64,000 nt of DNA from Hippasteria phrygiana (lineage: Eukaryota; Echinodermata; Asteroidea; Valvatida; Goniasteridae): positions 6,448,001 to 6,512,000 of the forward strand of contig JAZGUH010000103.1 in NCBI GenBank assembly GCA_037893225.1, read 5' to 3'. The notes beneath the pieces are model-generated. The model saw nothing but the letters and a program-made list of their open reading frames with translations. It did no database searches and was not told the DNA's origin. The position numbers were made by a program, and so were the translations under genes. Positions 9,802-24,000 of the stretch are shown here, one piece after another (position 1 is the stretch's first letter; every line of letters begins with the position of its first letter).

Positions 9802-12657
9802 ATCAGGTCGAAAAACGCAGTCATTTCAGGCCGAAGTTGCGTGGTGGGGGGTCTTGGCTAGCCATTGCATAGCGTGTGCAGTTATGCGGGAATGCAGAAA
9901 AATCATTTGGAAAACCTTACTCGCTTATCTCGGCCATCATTCGGCTGAACGTGGGTCTGTGGAGCTGAAGATTAGTCTGGATGTTGCTGAGGAGTCACGC
10001 TTTCCAACAGTATCATAATTGTGTGCAATTTCGTTCAACAACAGGTCGAAAAACGCAGTCATTTGGGGCCCAAGTTGCGTGGTGGGGGTCTCGGCTAGTC
10101 CATTGTATAGCGTGTGCAGTTATGCGGAATGCAGAACAATCAGTTGGAAAAACGTACTCGCTTATCTCGGCCATCATTCGGCTGAACGTGGGTCTGAGGA
10201 GCTGGGGATTTGTCTGGATGTTGCTGAGGAGTCACTCTTTTCAACAGTATAAAGATTGTGCGCAATTTCGTTCAACATCGGGTAGAAAAACGCAGTCATT
10301 TGGGGCCCAAGTTGCGTGGTGGGGGTCTCGGCAAGCCATTGCATAGCGTGTGCAGTTATGCGGGAATGCAGAAAAATCATTTGGAAAAACGTACTCACTT
10401 ATCTCGGCCATCATTCGGCTGAACGTGGGTCTGAGGAGCTGGAGATTGGTCTGGATATTGCTGAGGAGTCACTCATTCCAACAGTATCAAGATTGTGCGC
10501 AATTTCGTTCAACATCAGGTCGAAAAACGCAGTCATTTGGGGCCCAAGTTGCGTGGTGGGGGTCTCGGCTAGCCATTGTATAGCGTGTGCAGTTATGCGG
10601 GAATGCAGAACAATCAGTTTGAAAAACGTACTCGCTTATCTCGGCCATCATTCGGCTGAACGTGGGTCTGAGGAGCTAGAGATTGGTCTGGATATTGCTG
10701 AGGAGGCACTCATTCCAACAGTATCAAGATTGTGCGCAAATCCGTTCAACATCAGGTCGAAAAACGCAGTCATTTGAGGCCGAAGTTGCGTGGTGGGGAG
10801 TCTTGGCTAGCCCATTGTATAGCGTGTGCAGTTATGCGGGAATGCAGAACAATCAGTTGGAAAAACTTACTCGCTTATCTCGGCCATCATTCGGCTGAAC
10901 GTGGGTCTGAGGAGCTCGCGATTGGTCTGGATGTTGCTGAGGAGTCACTCTTTTCAACAGTATCAAGATTGTGCGCAATTTCGTTCAACATCAGGTCGAA
11001 AAACGCAGTCATTTGGGGCCCAAGTTGCGTGGTGGGGGTCTCGGCTAGCCATTGTATAGCGTGTGCAGTTATGCGGGAATGCAGAACAATCAGTTCGAAA
11101 AACGTACTCGCTTATCTCGGCCATCATTCAACTGAATGTGGGTCTGATGAGCTGAAGATTGGTCTGGATGTTGCTGAGGAGTCACGCGTTCTAACAGTAT
11201 CAAGATTGTGCGCAAATTCGTTCAACATCAGGTCGAAAAACGCAGTCATTTCAGGCCGAAGTTGCGTGGTGGGGGGTCTTGGCTAGCCATTGCATAGCGT
11301 GTGCAGTTATGCGGGAATGCAGAAAAATCATTTGGAAAACCTTACTCGCTTATCTCGGCCATCATTCTGCTGAACGTGGGTCTGTGGAGCTGAAGATTAG
11401 TCTGGATGTTGCTGAGGAGTCACGCTTTCCAACAGTATCATAATTGTGTGCAATTTCGTTCAACAACAGGTCGAAAAACGCAGTCATTTGGGGCCCAAGT
11501 TGCGTGGTGGGGGTCTCGGCTAGTCCATTGTATAGCGTGTGCAGTTATGCGGAATGCAGAACAATCAGTTGGAAAAACGTACTCGCTTATCTCGGTCATC
11601 ATTCGGCTGAACGTGGGTCTGAGGAGCTGGGGATTTGTCTGGATGTTGCTGAGGGTCACTCTTTTCAACAGTATAAAGATTGTGCGCAATTTCGTTCAAC
11701 ATCGGGTAGAAAAACGCAGTCATTTGGGGCCCAAGTTGCGTGGTGGGGGTCTTGGCTAGCCATTGCATAGCGTGTGCAGTTATGCGGGAATGCAGAAAAA
11801 TCATTTGGAAAAACGTACTCACTTATCTCGGCCATCATTCGGCTGAACGTGGGTCTGAGGAGCTGAAGATTAGTCTGGATGTTGCTGAGGAGTCACGCTT
11901 TCCAACAGTATCATAATTGTGCGCAATTTCGTTCAACAACAGGTCGAAAAACGCAGTCACTTGGGGCCCAAGTTGCGTGGTGGGGGTCTCGGTTAGTCCA
12001 TTGTATAGCGTGTGCAGTTATGCGGAATGCAGAACAATCAGTTGGAAAAACTTACTCGCTTATCTCGGCCATCATTCGGCTGAACGTGGGTCTGAGGAGC
12101 TGACGATTGGTCTGGATGTTGCTGAGGAGTCACTCTTTTCAACAGTATCAAGATTGTGCGCAATTTCGTTCAACATCAGGTCGAAAAACGCAGTCATTTG
12201 GGGCCCAAGTTGCGTGGTGGGGGTCTCGGCTAGCCCATTGTATAGCGTGTGCAGTTATGCGGGAATGCAGAACAATCAGTTGGAAAAACTTACTCGCTTA
12301 TCTCGGCCATCATTCGGCTGAACGTGGGTCTGAGGAGCTGAAGATTGGTCTGGATGTTGCTGAGGAGTCACTCTTTTCAACAGTATCAAGATTGTGCGCA
12401 ATTTCGTTCAACATCACATCAGGTCGAAAAACGCTGTCATTTGGGGCACAAGTTGCGTGGTGGGGGTCTCGGCTAGCCATTGTATAGCGTGTGCAGTTAT
12501 GCGGGAATGCAAAACAATCAGTTCGAAAAGCGTACTCGCTTTTCTCGGCCATCATTCAACTGAACGTGGGTCTGATGAGCTGAAGATTGGTCTGGATGTT
12601 GCTGAGGAGTCACGCTTTTCAACAGTATAAAGATTGTGCGCAATTTCGTTCAACATC
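9660..12657 (+). repeat. ~3-kb block duplicated from ~150-3147 at +9,510 bp
   Basis: Monomer order and lengths match those at about 150-3147 with a constant displacement of 9,510 bp. A few point differences mark divergence since copying: GAGCTCGCGATTGG near 10915 versus GAGCTGGGGATTGG near 1405, CGGTCATC near 11594 versus CGGCCATC, CTGTGGAGC versus CTGTGAAGC near 1872, and ACGCTGTC near 12433 versus ACGCAGTC. Agreement ends at about 12657, where CATCAGGTCG replaces CATCGGGTAG. Confidence 0.85.
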
Positions 12658-14755
12658 AGGTCGAAAAACGCAGTCATTTGGGGCCCAAGTTGCGTGGTGG
12701 GGGTCTCGGCTAGCCATTGTATAGCGTGTGCAGTTATGCGGGAATGCAGAACAATCAGTTTGAAAAACGTACTCGCTTATCTCGGCCATCATTCGGCTGA
12801 ACGTGGGTCTGAGGAGCTAGAGATTGGTCTGGATATTGCTGAGGAGGCACTCATTCCAACAGTATCAAGATTGTGCGCAAATTCGTTCAACATCAGGTCG
12901 AAAAACGCAGTCATTTGAGGCCGAAGTTGCGTGGTGGGGAGTCTTGGCTAGCCCATTGTATAGCGTGTGCAGTTATGCGGGAATGCAGAACAAAAAGTTG
13001 GAAAAACTTACTCGCTTATCTCGGCCATCATTCGGCTGAACGTGGGTCTGAGGAGCTGGGGATTGGTCTGGATGTTGCTGAGGAGTCACTCTTTTCAACA
13101 GTATCAAGATTGTGCGCAATTTCGTTCAACATCAGGTCGAAAAACGCAGTCATTTGGGGCCCAAGTTGCGTGGTGGGGGTCTCGGCTAGCCATTGTATAG
13201 CGTGTGCAGTTATGCGGGAATGCAGAACAATCAGTTCGAAAAACGTACTCGCTTATCTCGGCCATCATTCAACTGAATGTGGGTCTGATGAGCTGAAGAT
13301 TGGTCTGGATGTTGCTGAGGAGTCACGCGTTCTAACAGTATCAAGATTGTGCGCAAATTCGTTCAACATCAGGTCGAAAAACGCAGTCATTTCAGGCCGA
13401 AGTTGCGTGGTGGGGGGTCTTGGCTAGCCATTGCATAGCGTGTGCAGTTATGCGGGAATGCAGAAAAATCATTTGGAAAACCTTACTCGCTTATCTCGGC
13501 CATCATTCGGCTGAACGTGGGTCTGTGGAGCTGAAGATTAGTCTGGATGTTGCTGAGGAGTCACGCTTTCCAACAGTATCATAATTGTGTGCAATTTCGT
13601 TCAACAACAGGTCGAAAAACGCAGTCATTTGGGGCCCAAGTTGCGTGGTGGGGGTCTCGGCTAGTCCATTGTATAGCGTGTGCAGTTATGCGGAATGCAG
13701 AACAATCAGTTGGAAAAACGTACTCGCTTATCTCGGCCATCATTCGGCTGAACGTGGGTCTGAGGAGCTGGGGATTTGTCTGGATGTTGCTGAGGAGTCA
13801 CTCTTTTCAACAGTATAAAGATTGTGCGCAATTTCGTTCAACATCGGGTAGAAAAACGCAGTCATTTGGGGCCCAAGTTGCGTGGTGGGGGTCTTGGCTA
13901 GCCATTGCATAGCGTGTGCAGTTATGCGGGAATGCAGAAAAATCATTTGGAAAAACGTACTCACTTATCTCGGCCATCATTCGGCTGAACGTGGGTCTGA
14001 GGAGCTGAAGATTAGTCTGGATGTTGCTGAGGAGTCACGCTTTCCAACAGTATCATAATTGTGCGCAATTTCGTTCAACAACAGGTCGAAAAACGCAGTC
14101 ACTTGGGGCCCAAGTTGCGTGGTGGGGGTCTCGGTTAGTCCATTGTATAGCGTGTGCAGTTATGCGGAATGCAGAACAATCAGTTGGAAAAACTTACTCG
14201 CTTATCTCGGCCATCATTCGGCTGAACGTGGGTCTGAGGAGCTGACGATTGGTCTGGATGTTGCTGAGGAGTCACTCTTTTCAACAGTATCAAGATGGTG
14301 CGCAATTTCGTTCAACATCAGGTCGAAAAACGCAGTCATTTGGGGCCCAAGTTGCGTGGTGGGGGTCTCGGCTAGCCCATTGTATAGCGTGTGCAGTTAT
14401 GCGGGAATGCAGAACAATCAGTTGGAAAAACTTACTCGCTTATCTGGGCCATCATTCGGCTGAACGTGGGTCTGAGGAGCTGAAGATTGGTCTGGATGTT
14501 GCTGAGGAGTCACTCTTTTCAACAGTATCAAGATTGTGCGCAATTTCGTTCAACATCACATCAGGTCGAAAAACGCAGTCATTTGGGGCACAAGTTGCGT
14601 GGTGGGGGTCTCGGCTAGCCATTGTATAGCGTGTGCAGTTATGCGGGAATGCAAAACAATCAGTTCGAAAAGCGTACTCGCTTATCTCGGCCATCATTCA
14701 ACTGAACGTGGGTCTGATGAGCTGAAGATTGGTCTGGATGTTGCTGAGGAGTCAC
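12658..14755 (+). repeat. 9-monomer re-duplication, displacement 2,141-2,142 bp
   Basis: This stretch repeats about 10517-12613 immediately upstream. Private changes here include CAAAAAGTTGG near 12992, AAGATGGTGCGC near 14293 and TATCTGGGCC near 14442. The matching monomers are also those of 1001-3100, so this is the fourth appearance of the same monomer order in the first 15 kb. Confidence 0.8.
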
Positions 14756-17059
14756 GCTTTCTAACAGTATCAAGATTGTGCGCAAATTCGTTCAACATCA
14801 GGTCGAAAAACGCAGTCATTTGAGGCCGAAGTTGCGTGGTGGGGGGTCTTGGCTTGCCATTGCATAGCGTGTGCAGTTATGCGGGAATGCAGAAAAATCA
14901 TTTGGCAAAATTTACTCGCTTATCTCGGCCATCATTCGGCTGAACGTGGGTCTGAGGAGCTAGGGATTTGTCTGGATGTTGCTGAGGAGTCACTCTTTTC
15001 AACAGTATCATAATTGTGCGCAATTTCGTTCAACAACAGGTCGAAAAACGCAGTTATTTGAGGCCCAAGTTGCGTGGTGGGGGTCTCGGCTTGTCCATTG
15101 TATAGCGTGTGCAGTTATGCGGGAATGCAGAACAATCAGTTGGAAAAACGTAATCGCTTATCTCGGCCATCATTTGGCTGAACGTGGGTCTGAGGAGCTA
15201 AAGAATGGTCTGGATGTTGCTGAGGGGTCTAACAGTATCAAGATTGTGCGCAAATTCGTTCAACATCAGGTCGAGAAACGCAGTCATTTGAGGCCGAAGT
15301 TGCGTGGTGGGGGGTCTTGGCTAGCCCATTGTATAGCGTGTGCAGTTATGCGGGAATGCAGAACAATCAGTTGGAAAAACTTACTCGCTTATCTCGGCCA
15401 TCATTCGGCTGAACGTGGGTCTGAGGAGCTGAAGATTGGTCTGGATGTTGCTGAGGAGTCACTCTTTTCAACGGTATCAAGATTGTGCGCAATTTCGTTC
15501 AACATCAGGTCGAAAAACGCAGTCATTTGGGGCCCAAGTTGCGTGGTGGGGGTCTCGGCTAGCCATTGTATAGCGTGTGCAGTTATGCGGGAATGCAGAA
15601 CAATCAGTTCGAAAAACGTACTCGCTTATCTCGGCCATCATTCAACTGAACGTGGGTCTGATGAGCTGAAGATTGGTCTGGATGTTGCTGAGGAGTCACG
15701 CTTTCTAACAGTATCAAGATTGTGCGCAAATTCGTTCAACATCAGGTCGAAAAACGCAGTCATTTGAGGCCGAAGTTGCGTGGTGGGGGGTCTTGGCTTG
15801 CCATTGCATAGCGTGTGCAGTTATGCGGGAATGCAGAAAAATCATTTGGAAAAACTTACTCGCTTATCTCGGCCATCATTCGGCTGAACGTTGGTCTGTG
15901 GAGATGAAGATTAGTCTGGATGTTGCTGAGGAGTCACGCTTTCCAATAGTATCATAATTGTGCGCAATTTCGTTCAACAACAGGTCGAAAAACGCAGTCA
16001 TTTGGGGCCCAAGTTGCGTGGTGGGGGTCTCGGCTAGTCCATTGTATAGCGTGTGCAGTTATGCGGAATGCAGAACAATCAGTTGGAAAAACGTACTCGC
16101 TTATCTCGGCCATCATTCAACTGAATGTGGGTCTGATGAGCTGAAGATTGGTCTGGATGTTGCTGAGGAGTCACGCGTTCTAACAGTATCAAGATTGTGC
16201 GCAAATTCGTTCAACATCAGGTCGAAAAACGCAGTCATTTCAGGCCGAAGTTGCGTGGTGGGGGGTCTTGGCTAGCCATTGCATAGCGTGTGCAGTTATG
16301 CGGGAATGCAGAAAAATCATTTGGAAAACCTTACTCGCTTATCTCGGCCATCATTCGGCTGAACGTGGGTCTGTGGAGCTGAAGATTAGTCTGGATGTTG
16401 CTGAGGAGTCACGCTTTCCAACAGTATCATAATTGTGTGCAATTTCGTTCAACAACAGGTCGAAAAACGCAGTCATTTGGGGCCCAAGTTGCGTGGTGGG
16501 GGTCTCGGCTAGTCCATTGTATAGCGTGTGCAGTTATGCGGAATGCAGAACAATCAGTTGGAAAAACGTACTCGCTTATCTCGGCCATCATTCGGCTGAA
16601 CGTGGGTCTGAGGAGCTGGGGATTTGTCTGGATGTTGCTGAGGAGTCACTCTTTTCAACAGTATAAAGATTGTGCGCAATTTCGTTCAACATCGGGTAGA
16701 AAAACGCAGTCATTTGGGGCCCAAGTTGCGTGGTGGGGGTCTCGGCTGGCCATTGCATAGCGTGTGCACTTATGCGGGAATGCAGAAAAATCATTTGGAA
16801 AAACGTACTCACTTATCTCGGCCATCATTCGGCTGAACGTGGGTCTGAGGAGCTGGAGATTGGTCTGGATATTGCTGAGGAGTCACTCATTCCAACAGTA
16901 TCAAGATTGTGCGCAATTTCGTTCAACATCAGGTCGAAAAACGCAGTCATTTGAGGCCGAAGTTGCGTGGTATGGGGTCTTGGCTAGCCATTGCATAGCG
17001 TGTGCAGTTATGCGGGAATGCAGAAAAATCATTTGGAAAACCTTACTCGCTTATCTCGG
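14450..17059 (+). repeat. 11-mer higher-order repeat, 2,610 bp, copy 1
   Basis: Monomers from about 14450 agree with those from about 17060 at a displacement of 2,610 bp. The unit holds the first 8-bp-deleted monomer (start 15219), the GGCAAAATTTACTCGC variant near 14904, CAGTTATTTGAGG near 15052 and TATGGGG near 16971. The left boundary is approximate because the flanks are similar; it lies between about 14450 and 14495. Confidence 0.78.
15219..15449 (+). repeat. 231-bp monomer with 8-bp deletion (GCTGAGGGGTCTAAC type)
   Basis: The usual GCTGAGGAGTCACGCTTTCT is shortened by 8 bases to GCTGAGGGGTCTAAC, and the monomer also carries GGTCGAGAAACG. Fifteen copies were found, with starts at 15219, 17829, 20913, 21860, 24944, 38475, 40843, 41074, 43921, 46053, 47710, 50789, 54111, 58383 and 62893. 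None occurs before 15 kb. Lengths are 229-231 bp depending on small indels downstream. Confidence 0.9.
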
Positions 17060-20000
17060 CCATCATTCGGCTGAACGTGGGTCTGAGGAGCTGAAGATTG
17101 GTCGGATGTTGCTGAGGAGTCACTCTTTTCAACAGTATCAAGATTGTGCGCAATTTCGTTCAACATCACATCAGGTCGAAAAACGCAGTCATTTGGGGCA
17201 CAAGTTGCGTGGTTGGGGTCTCGGCTAGCCATTGTATAGCGTGTGCAGTTATGCGGGAATGCAAAACAATCAGTTCGAAAAGCGTACTCGCTTATCTCGG
17301 CCATCATTCAACTGAACGTGGGTCTGATGAGCTGAAGATTGGTCTGGATGTTGCTGAGGAGTCACGCTTTCTAACAGTATCAAGATTGTGCGCAAATTCG
17401 TTCAACATCAGGTCGAAAAACGCAGTCATTTGAGGCCGAAGTTGCGTGGTGGGGGGTCTTGGCTTGCCATTGCATAGCGTGTGCAGTTATGCGGGAATGC
17501 AGAAAAATCATTTGGCAAAATTTACTCGCTTATCTCGGCCATCATTCGGCTGAACGTGGGTCTGAGGAGCTAGGGATTTGTCTGGATGTTGCTGAGGAGT
17601 CACTCTTTTCAACAGTATCATAATTGTGCGCAATTTCGTTTAACAACAGGTCGAAAAACGCAGTTATTTGAGGCCCAAGTTGCGTGGTGGGGGTCTCGGC
17701 TTGTCCATTGTATAGCGTGTGCAGTTATGCGGGAATGCAGAACAATCAGTTGGAAAAACGTAATCGCTTATCTCGGCCATCATTTGGCTGAACGTGGGTC
17801 TGAGGAGCTGAAGAATGGTCTGGATGTTGCTGAGGGGTCTAACAGTATCAAGATTGTGCGCAAATTCGTTCAACATCAGGTCGAGAAACGCAGTCATTTG
17901 AGGCCGAAGTTGCGTGGTGGGGGGTCTTGGCTAGCCCATTGTATAGCGTGTGCAGTTATGCGGGAATGCAGAACAATCAGTTGGAAAAACTTACTCGCTT
18001 ATCTCGGCCATCATTCGGCTGAACGTGGGTCTGAGGAGCTGAAGATTGGTCTGGATGTTGCTGAGGAGTCACTCTTTTCAACGGTATCAAGATTGTGCGC
18101 AATTTCGTTCAACATCAGGTCGAAAAACGCAGTCATTTGGGGCCCAAGTTGCGTGGTGGGGGTCTCGGCTAGCCATTGTATAGCGTGTGCAGTTATGCGG
18201 GAATGCAGAACAATCAGTTCGAAAAACGTACTCGCTTATCTCGGCCATCATTCAACTGAACGTGGGTCTGATGAGCTGAAGATTGGTCTGGATGTTGCTG
18301 AGGAGTCACGCTTTCTAACAGTATCAAGATTGTGCGCAAATTCGTTCAACATCAGGTCGAAAAACGCAGTCATTTGAGGCCGAAGTTGCGTGGTGGGGGG
18401 TCTTGGCTTGCCATTGCATAGCGTGTGCAGTTATGCGGGAATGCAGAAAAATCATTTGGAAAAACTTACTCGCTTATCTCGGCCATCATTCGGCTGAACG
18501 TTGGTCTGTGGAGATGAAGATTAGTCTGGATGTTGCTGAGGAGTCACGCTTTCCAACAGTATCATAATTGTGCGCAATTTCGTTCAACAACAGGTCGAAA
18601 AACGCAGTCATTTGGGGCCCAAGTTGCGTGGTGGGGGTCTCGGCTAGTCCATTGTATAGCGTGTGCAGTTATGCGGAATGCAGAACAATCAGTTGGAAAA
18701 ACTTACTCGCTTATCTCGGCCATCATTCAACTGAATGTGGGTCTGATGAGCTGAAGATTGGTCTGGATGTTGCTGAGGAGTCACGCGTTCTAACAGTATC
18801 AAGATTGTGCGCAAATTCGTTCAACATCAGGTCGAAAAACGCAGTCATTTCAGGCCGAAGTTGCGTGGTGGGGGGTCTTGGCTAGCCATTGCATAGCGGG
18901 TGCAGTTATGCGGGAATGCAGAAAAATCATTTGGAAAACCTTACTCGCTTATCTCGGCCATCATTCGGCTGAACGTGGGTCTGTGGAGCTGAAGATTAGT
19001 CTGGATGTTGCTGAGGAGTCACGCTTTCCAAAAGTATCATAATTGTGTGCAATTTCGTTCAACAACAGGTCGAAAAACGCAGTCATTTGGGGCCCAAGTT
19101 GCGTGGTGGGGGTCTCGGCTAGTCCATTGTATAGCGTGTGCAGTTATGCGGAATGCAGAACAATCAGTTGGAAAAACGTACTCGCTTATCTCGGCCATCA
19201 TTCGGCTGAACGTGGGTCTGAGGAGCTGGGGATTTGTCTGGATGTTGCTGAGGAGTCACTCTTTTCAACAGTATAAAGATTGTGCGCAATTTCGTTCAAC
19301 ATCGGGTAGAAAAACGCAGTCATTTGGGGCCCAAGTTGCGTGGTGGGGGTCTCGGCTGGCCATTGCATAGCGTGTGCAGTTATGCGGGAATGCAGAAAAA
19401 TCATTTGGAAAAACGTACTCACTTATCTCGGCCATCATTCGGCTGAACGTGGGTCTGAGGAGCTGGAGATTGGTCTGGATATTGCTGAGGAGTCACTCAT
19501 TCCAACAGTATCAAGATTGTGCGCAATTTCGTTCAACATCAGGTCGAAAAACGCAGTCATTTGAGGCCGAAGTTGCGTGGTATGGGGTCTTGGCTAGCCA
19601 TTGCATAGCGTGTGCAGTTATGCGGGAATGCAGAAAAATCATTTGGAAAACCTTACTCGCTTATCTCGGCGATCATTCGGCTGAACGTGGGTCTGTGGAG
19701 CTGAAGATTAGTCTGGATGTTGCTGAGGAGTCACGCTTTCCAACAGTATCATAATTGTGCGCAATTTCGTTCAACAACTGGTCGAAAAACGCAGTCATTT
19801 GGGGCCCAAGTTGCGTGGTGGGGGTCTTGGCTAGCCATTGCATAGCGTGTGCAGTTATGCGGGAATGCAGAAAAATCATTTGGAAAAACTTACTCGCTTA
19901 TCTCGGCCATCATTCGGCTGAACGTTGGTCTGTGGAGCTGAAGATTAGTCTGGATGTTGCTGAGGAGTCAAGCTTTCCAACAGTATCATAATTGTGCGCA

Positions 20001-21007
20001 ATTTCGTTCAACAACAGGTCGAAAAACGCAGTCACTTGGGGCCCAAGTTGCGTGGTGGGGGTCTCGGTTAGTCCATTGTATAGCGTGTGCAGTTATGCGG
20101 AATGCAGAACAATCAGTTGGAAAAACTTACTCGCTTATCTCGGCCATCATTCGGCTGAACGTGGGTCTGAGGAGCTAGAGATTGGTCTGGATATTGCTGA
20201 GGAGGCACTCATTCCAACAGTATCAAGATTGTGCGCAAATTCGTTCAACATCAGGTCGAAAAACGCAGTCATTTGAGGCCGAAGTTGCGTGGTGGGGAGT
20301 CTTGGCTAGCCCATTGTATAGCGTGTGCAGTTATGCGGGAATGCAGAACAATCAGTTGGAAAAACTTACTCGCTTATCTCGGCCATCATTCGGCTGAACG
20401 TGGGTCTGAGGAGCTGAAGATTGGTCGGATGTTGCTGAGGAGTCACTCTTTTCAACAGTATCAAGATTGTGCGCAATTTCGTTCAACATCACATCAGGTC
20501 GAAAAACGCAGTCATTTGGGGCAGAAGTTGCGTGGTGGGGGTCTCGGCTAGCCATTGTATAGCGCGTGCAGTTATGCGGGAATGCAGAACAATCAGTTCG
20601 AAAAACGTACTCGCTTATCTCGGCCATCATTCAACTGAACGTGGGTCTGAGGAGCTGAAGATTGGTCTGGATGTTGCTGAGGAGTCACTCTTTTCAACAG
20701 TATCATAATTGTGTGCAATTTCGTTCAACAACAGGTCGAAAAACGCAGTCATTTGGGGCCCAAGTTGCGTGGTGGGGGTCTCGGCTAGTACATTGTATAG
20801 CGTGTGCAGTTATGCGGAATGCAGAACAATCAGTTGGAAAAACTTACTCGCTTATCTCGGCCATCATTTGGCTGAACGTGGGTCTGAGGAGCTGAAGATT
20901 GGTCTGGATGTTGCTGAGGGGTCTAACAGTATCAAGATTGTGCGCAAATTCGTTCAACATCAGGTCGAAAAACGCAGTCATTTGAGGCCGAAGTTGCGTG
21001 GTGGGGG
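16977..21007 (+). repeat. 17-mer higher-order repeat, 4,031 bp, copy 1
   Basis: Seventeen monomers start at 17111, 17353, 17591, 17829, 18060, 18297, 18535, 18772, 19010, 19247, 19484, 19722, 19959, 20196, 20434, 20676 and 20913. All reappear 4,031 bp downstream. Diagnostic private variants are CATAGCGGGTGCAG near 18893, CCAAAAGTATC near 19029, CAACAACTGG near 19772, GAGTCAAGC near 19967 and AGTACATTG near 20788. The proximal part overlaps the second copy of the 2,610-bp unit, so the 17-mer was built from it. Confidence 0.9.
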
Positions 21008-24000
21008 GTCTTGGCTAGCCATTGCATAGCGTGTGCAGTTATGCGGGAATGCAGAAAAATCATTTGGAAAACCTTACTCGCTTATCTCGGCCATCATTCG
21101 GCTGAACGTGGGTCTGAGGAGCTGAAGATTGGTCGGATGTTGCTGAGGAGTCACTCTTTTCAACAGTATCAAGATTGTGCGCAATTTCGTTCAACATCAC
21201 ATCAGGTCGAAAAACGCAGTCATTTGGGGCACAAGTTGCGTGGTTGGGGTCTCGGCTAGCCATTGTATAGCGTGTGCAGTTATGCGGGAATGCAAAACAA
21301 TCAGTTCGAAAAGCGTACTCGCTTATCTCGGCCATCATTCAACTGAACGTGGGTCTGATGAGCTGAAGATTGGTCTGGATGTTGCTGAGGAGTCACGCTT
21401 TCTAACAGTATCAAGATTGTGCGCAAATTCGTTCAACATCAGGTCGAAAAACGCAGTCATTTGAGGCCGAAGTTGCGTGGTGGGGGGTCTTGGCTTGCCA
21501 TTGCATAGCGTGTGCAGTTATGCGGGAATGCAGAAAAATCATTTGGCAAAATTTACTCGCTTATCTCGGCCATCATTCGGCTGAACGTGGGTCTGAGGAG
21601 CTAGGGATTTGTCTGGATGTTGCTGAGGAGTCACTCTTTTCAACAGTATCATAATTGTGCGCAATTTCGTTTAACAACAGGTCGAAAAACGCAGTTATTT
21701 GAGGCCCAAGTTGCGTGGTGGGGGTCTCGGCTTGTCCATTGTATAGCGTGTGCAGTTATGCGGGAATGCAGAACAATCAGTTGGAAAAACGTAATCGCTT
21801 ATCTCGGCCATCATTTGGCTGAACGTGGGTCTGAGGAGCTGAAGAATGGTCTGGATGTTGCTGAGGGGTCTAACAGTATCAAGATTGTGCGCAAATTCGT
21901 TCAACATCAGGTCGAGAAACGCAGTCATTTGAGGCCGAAGTTGCGTGGTGGGGGGTCTTGGCTAGCCCATTGTATAGCGTGTGCAGTTATGCGGGAATGC
22001 AGAACAATCAGTTGGAAAAACTTACTCGCTTATCTCGGCCATCATTCGGCTGAACGTGGGTCTGAGGAGCTGAAGATTGGTCTGGATGTTGCTGAGGAGT
22101 CACTCTTTTCAACGGTATCAAGATTGTGCGCAATTTCGTTCAACATCAGGTCGAAAAACGCAGTCATTTGGGGCCCAAGTTGCGTGGTGGGGGTCTCGGC
22201 TAGCCATTGTATAGCGTGTGCAGTTATGCGGGAATGCAGAACAATCAGTTCGAAAAACGTACTCGCTTATCTCGGCCATCATTCAACTGAACGTGGGTCT
22301 GATGAGCTGAAGATTGGTCTGGATGTTGCTGAGGAGTCACGCTTTCTAACAGTATCAAGATTGTGCGCAAATTCGTTCAACATCAGGTCGAAAAACGCAG
22401 TCATTTGAGGCCGAAGTTGCGTGGTGGGGGGTCTTGGCTTGCCATTGCATAGCGTGTGCAGTTATGCGGGAATGCAGAAAAATCATTTGGAAAAACTTAC
22501 TCGCTTATCTCGGCCATCATTCGGCTGAACGTTGGTCTGTGGAGATGAAGATTAGTCTGGATGTTGCTGAGGAGTCACGCTTTCCAACAGTATCATAATT
22601 GTGCGCAATTTCGTTCAACAACAGGTCGAAAAACGCAGTCATTTGGGGCCCAAGTTGCGTGGTGGGGGTCTCGGCTAGTCCATTGTATAGCGTGTGCAGT
22701 TATGCGGAATGCAGAACAATCAGTTGGAAAAACTTACTCGCTTATCTCGGCCATCATTCAACTGAATGTGGGTCTGATGAGCTGAAGATTGGTCTGGATG
22801 TTGCTGAGGAGTCACGCGTTCTAACAGTATCAAGATTGTGCGCAAATTCGTTCAACATCAGGTCGAAAAACGCAGTCATTTCAGGCCGAAGTTGCGTGGT
22901 GGGGGGTCTTGGCTAGCCATTGCATAGCGGGTGCAGTTATGCGGGAATGCAGAAAAATCATTTGGAAAACCTTACTCGCTTATCTCGGCCATCATTCGGC
23001 TGAACGTGGGTCTGTGGAGCTGAAGATTAGTCTGGATGTTGCTGAGGAGTCACGCTTTCCAAAAGTATCATAATTGTGTGCAATTTCGTTCAACAACAGG
23101 TCGAAAAACGCAGTCATTTGGGGCCCAAGTTGCGTGGTGGGGGTCTCGGCTAGTCCATTGTATAGCGTGTGCAGTTATGCGGAATGCAGAACAATCAGTT
23201 GGAAAAACGTACTCGCTTATCTCGGCCATCATTCGGCTGAACGTGGGTCTGAGGAGCTGGGGATTTGTCTGGATGTTGCTGAGGAGTCACTCTTTTCAAC
23301 AGTATAAAGATTGTGCGCAATTTCGTTCAACATCGGGTAGAAAAACGCAGTCATTTGGGGCCCAAGTTGCGTGGTGGGGGTCTCGGCTGGCCATTGCATA
23401 GCGTGTGCAGTTATGCGGGAATGCAGAAAAATCATTTGGAAAAACGTACTCACTTATCTCGGCCATCATTCGGCTGAACGTGGGTCTGAGGAGCTGGAGA
23501 TTGGTCTGGATATTGCTGAGGAGTCACTCATTCCAACAGTATCAAGATTGTGCGCAATTTCGTTCAACATCAGGTCGAAAAACGCAGTCATTTGAGGCCG
23601 AAGTTGCGTGGTATGGGGTCTTGGCTAGCCATTGCATAGCGTGTGCAGTTATGCGGGAATGCAGAAAAATCATTTGGAAAACCTTACTCGCTTATCTCGG
23701 CGATCATTCGGCTGAACGTGGGTCTGTGGAGCTGAAGATTAGTCTGGATGTTGCTGAGGAGTCACGCTTTCCAACAGTATCATAATTGTGCGCAATTTCG
23801 TTCAACAACTGGTCGAAAAACGCAGTCATTTGGGGCCCAAGTTGCGTGGTGGGGGTCTTGGCTAGCCATTGCATAGCGTGTGCAGTTATGCGGGAATGCA
23901 GAAAAATCATTTGGAAAAACTTACTCGCTTATCTCGGCCATCATTCGGCTGAACGTTGGTCTGTGGAGCTGAAGATTAGTCTGGATGTTGCTGAGGAGTC

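Noticed and set aside
14976..15767. 263-codon open frame repeated at 17586 and 21617, a possible gene family
   Set aside because: It begins at an ATG, but it spans three and a third monomers and crosses frames through an 8-bp-deleted monomer. It recurs because the 2,610- and 4,031-bp units containing it were duplicated.
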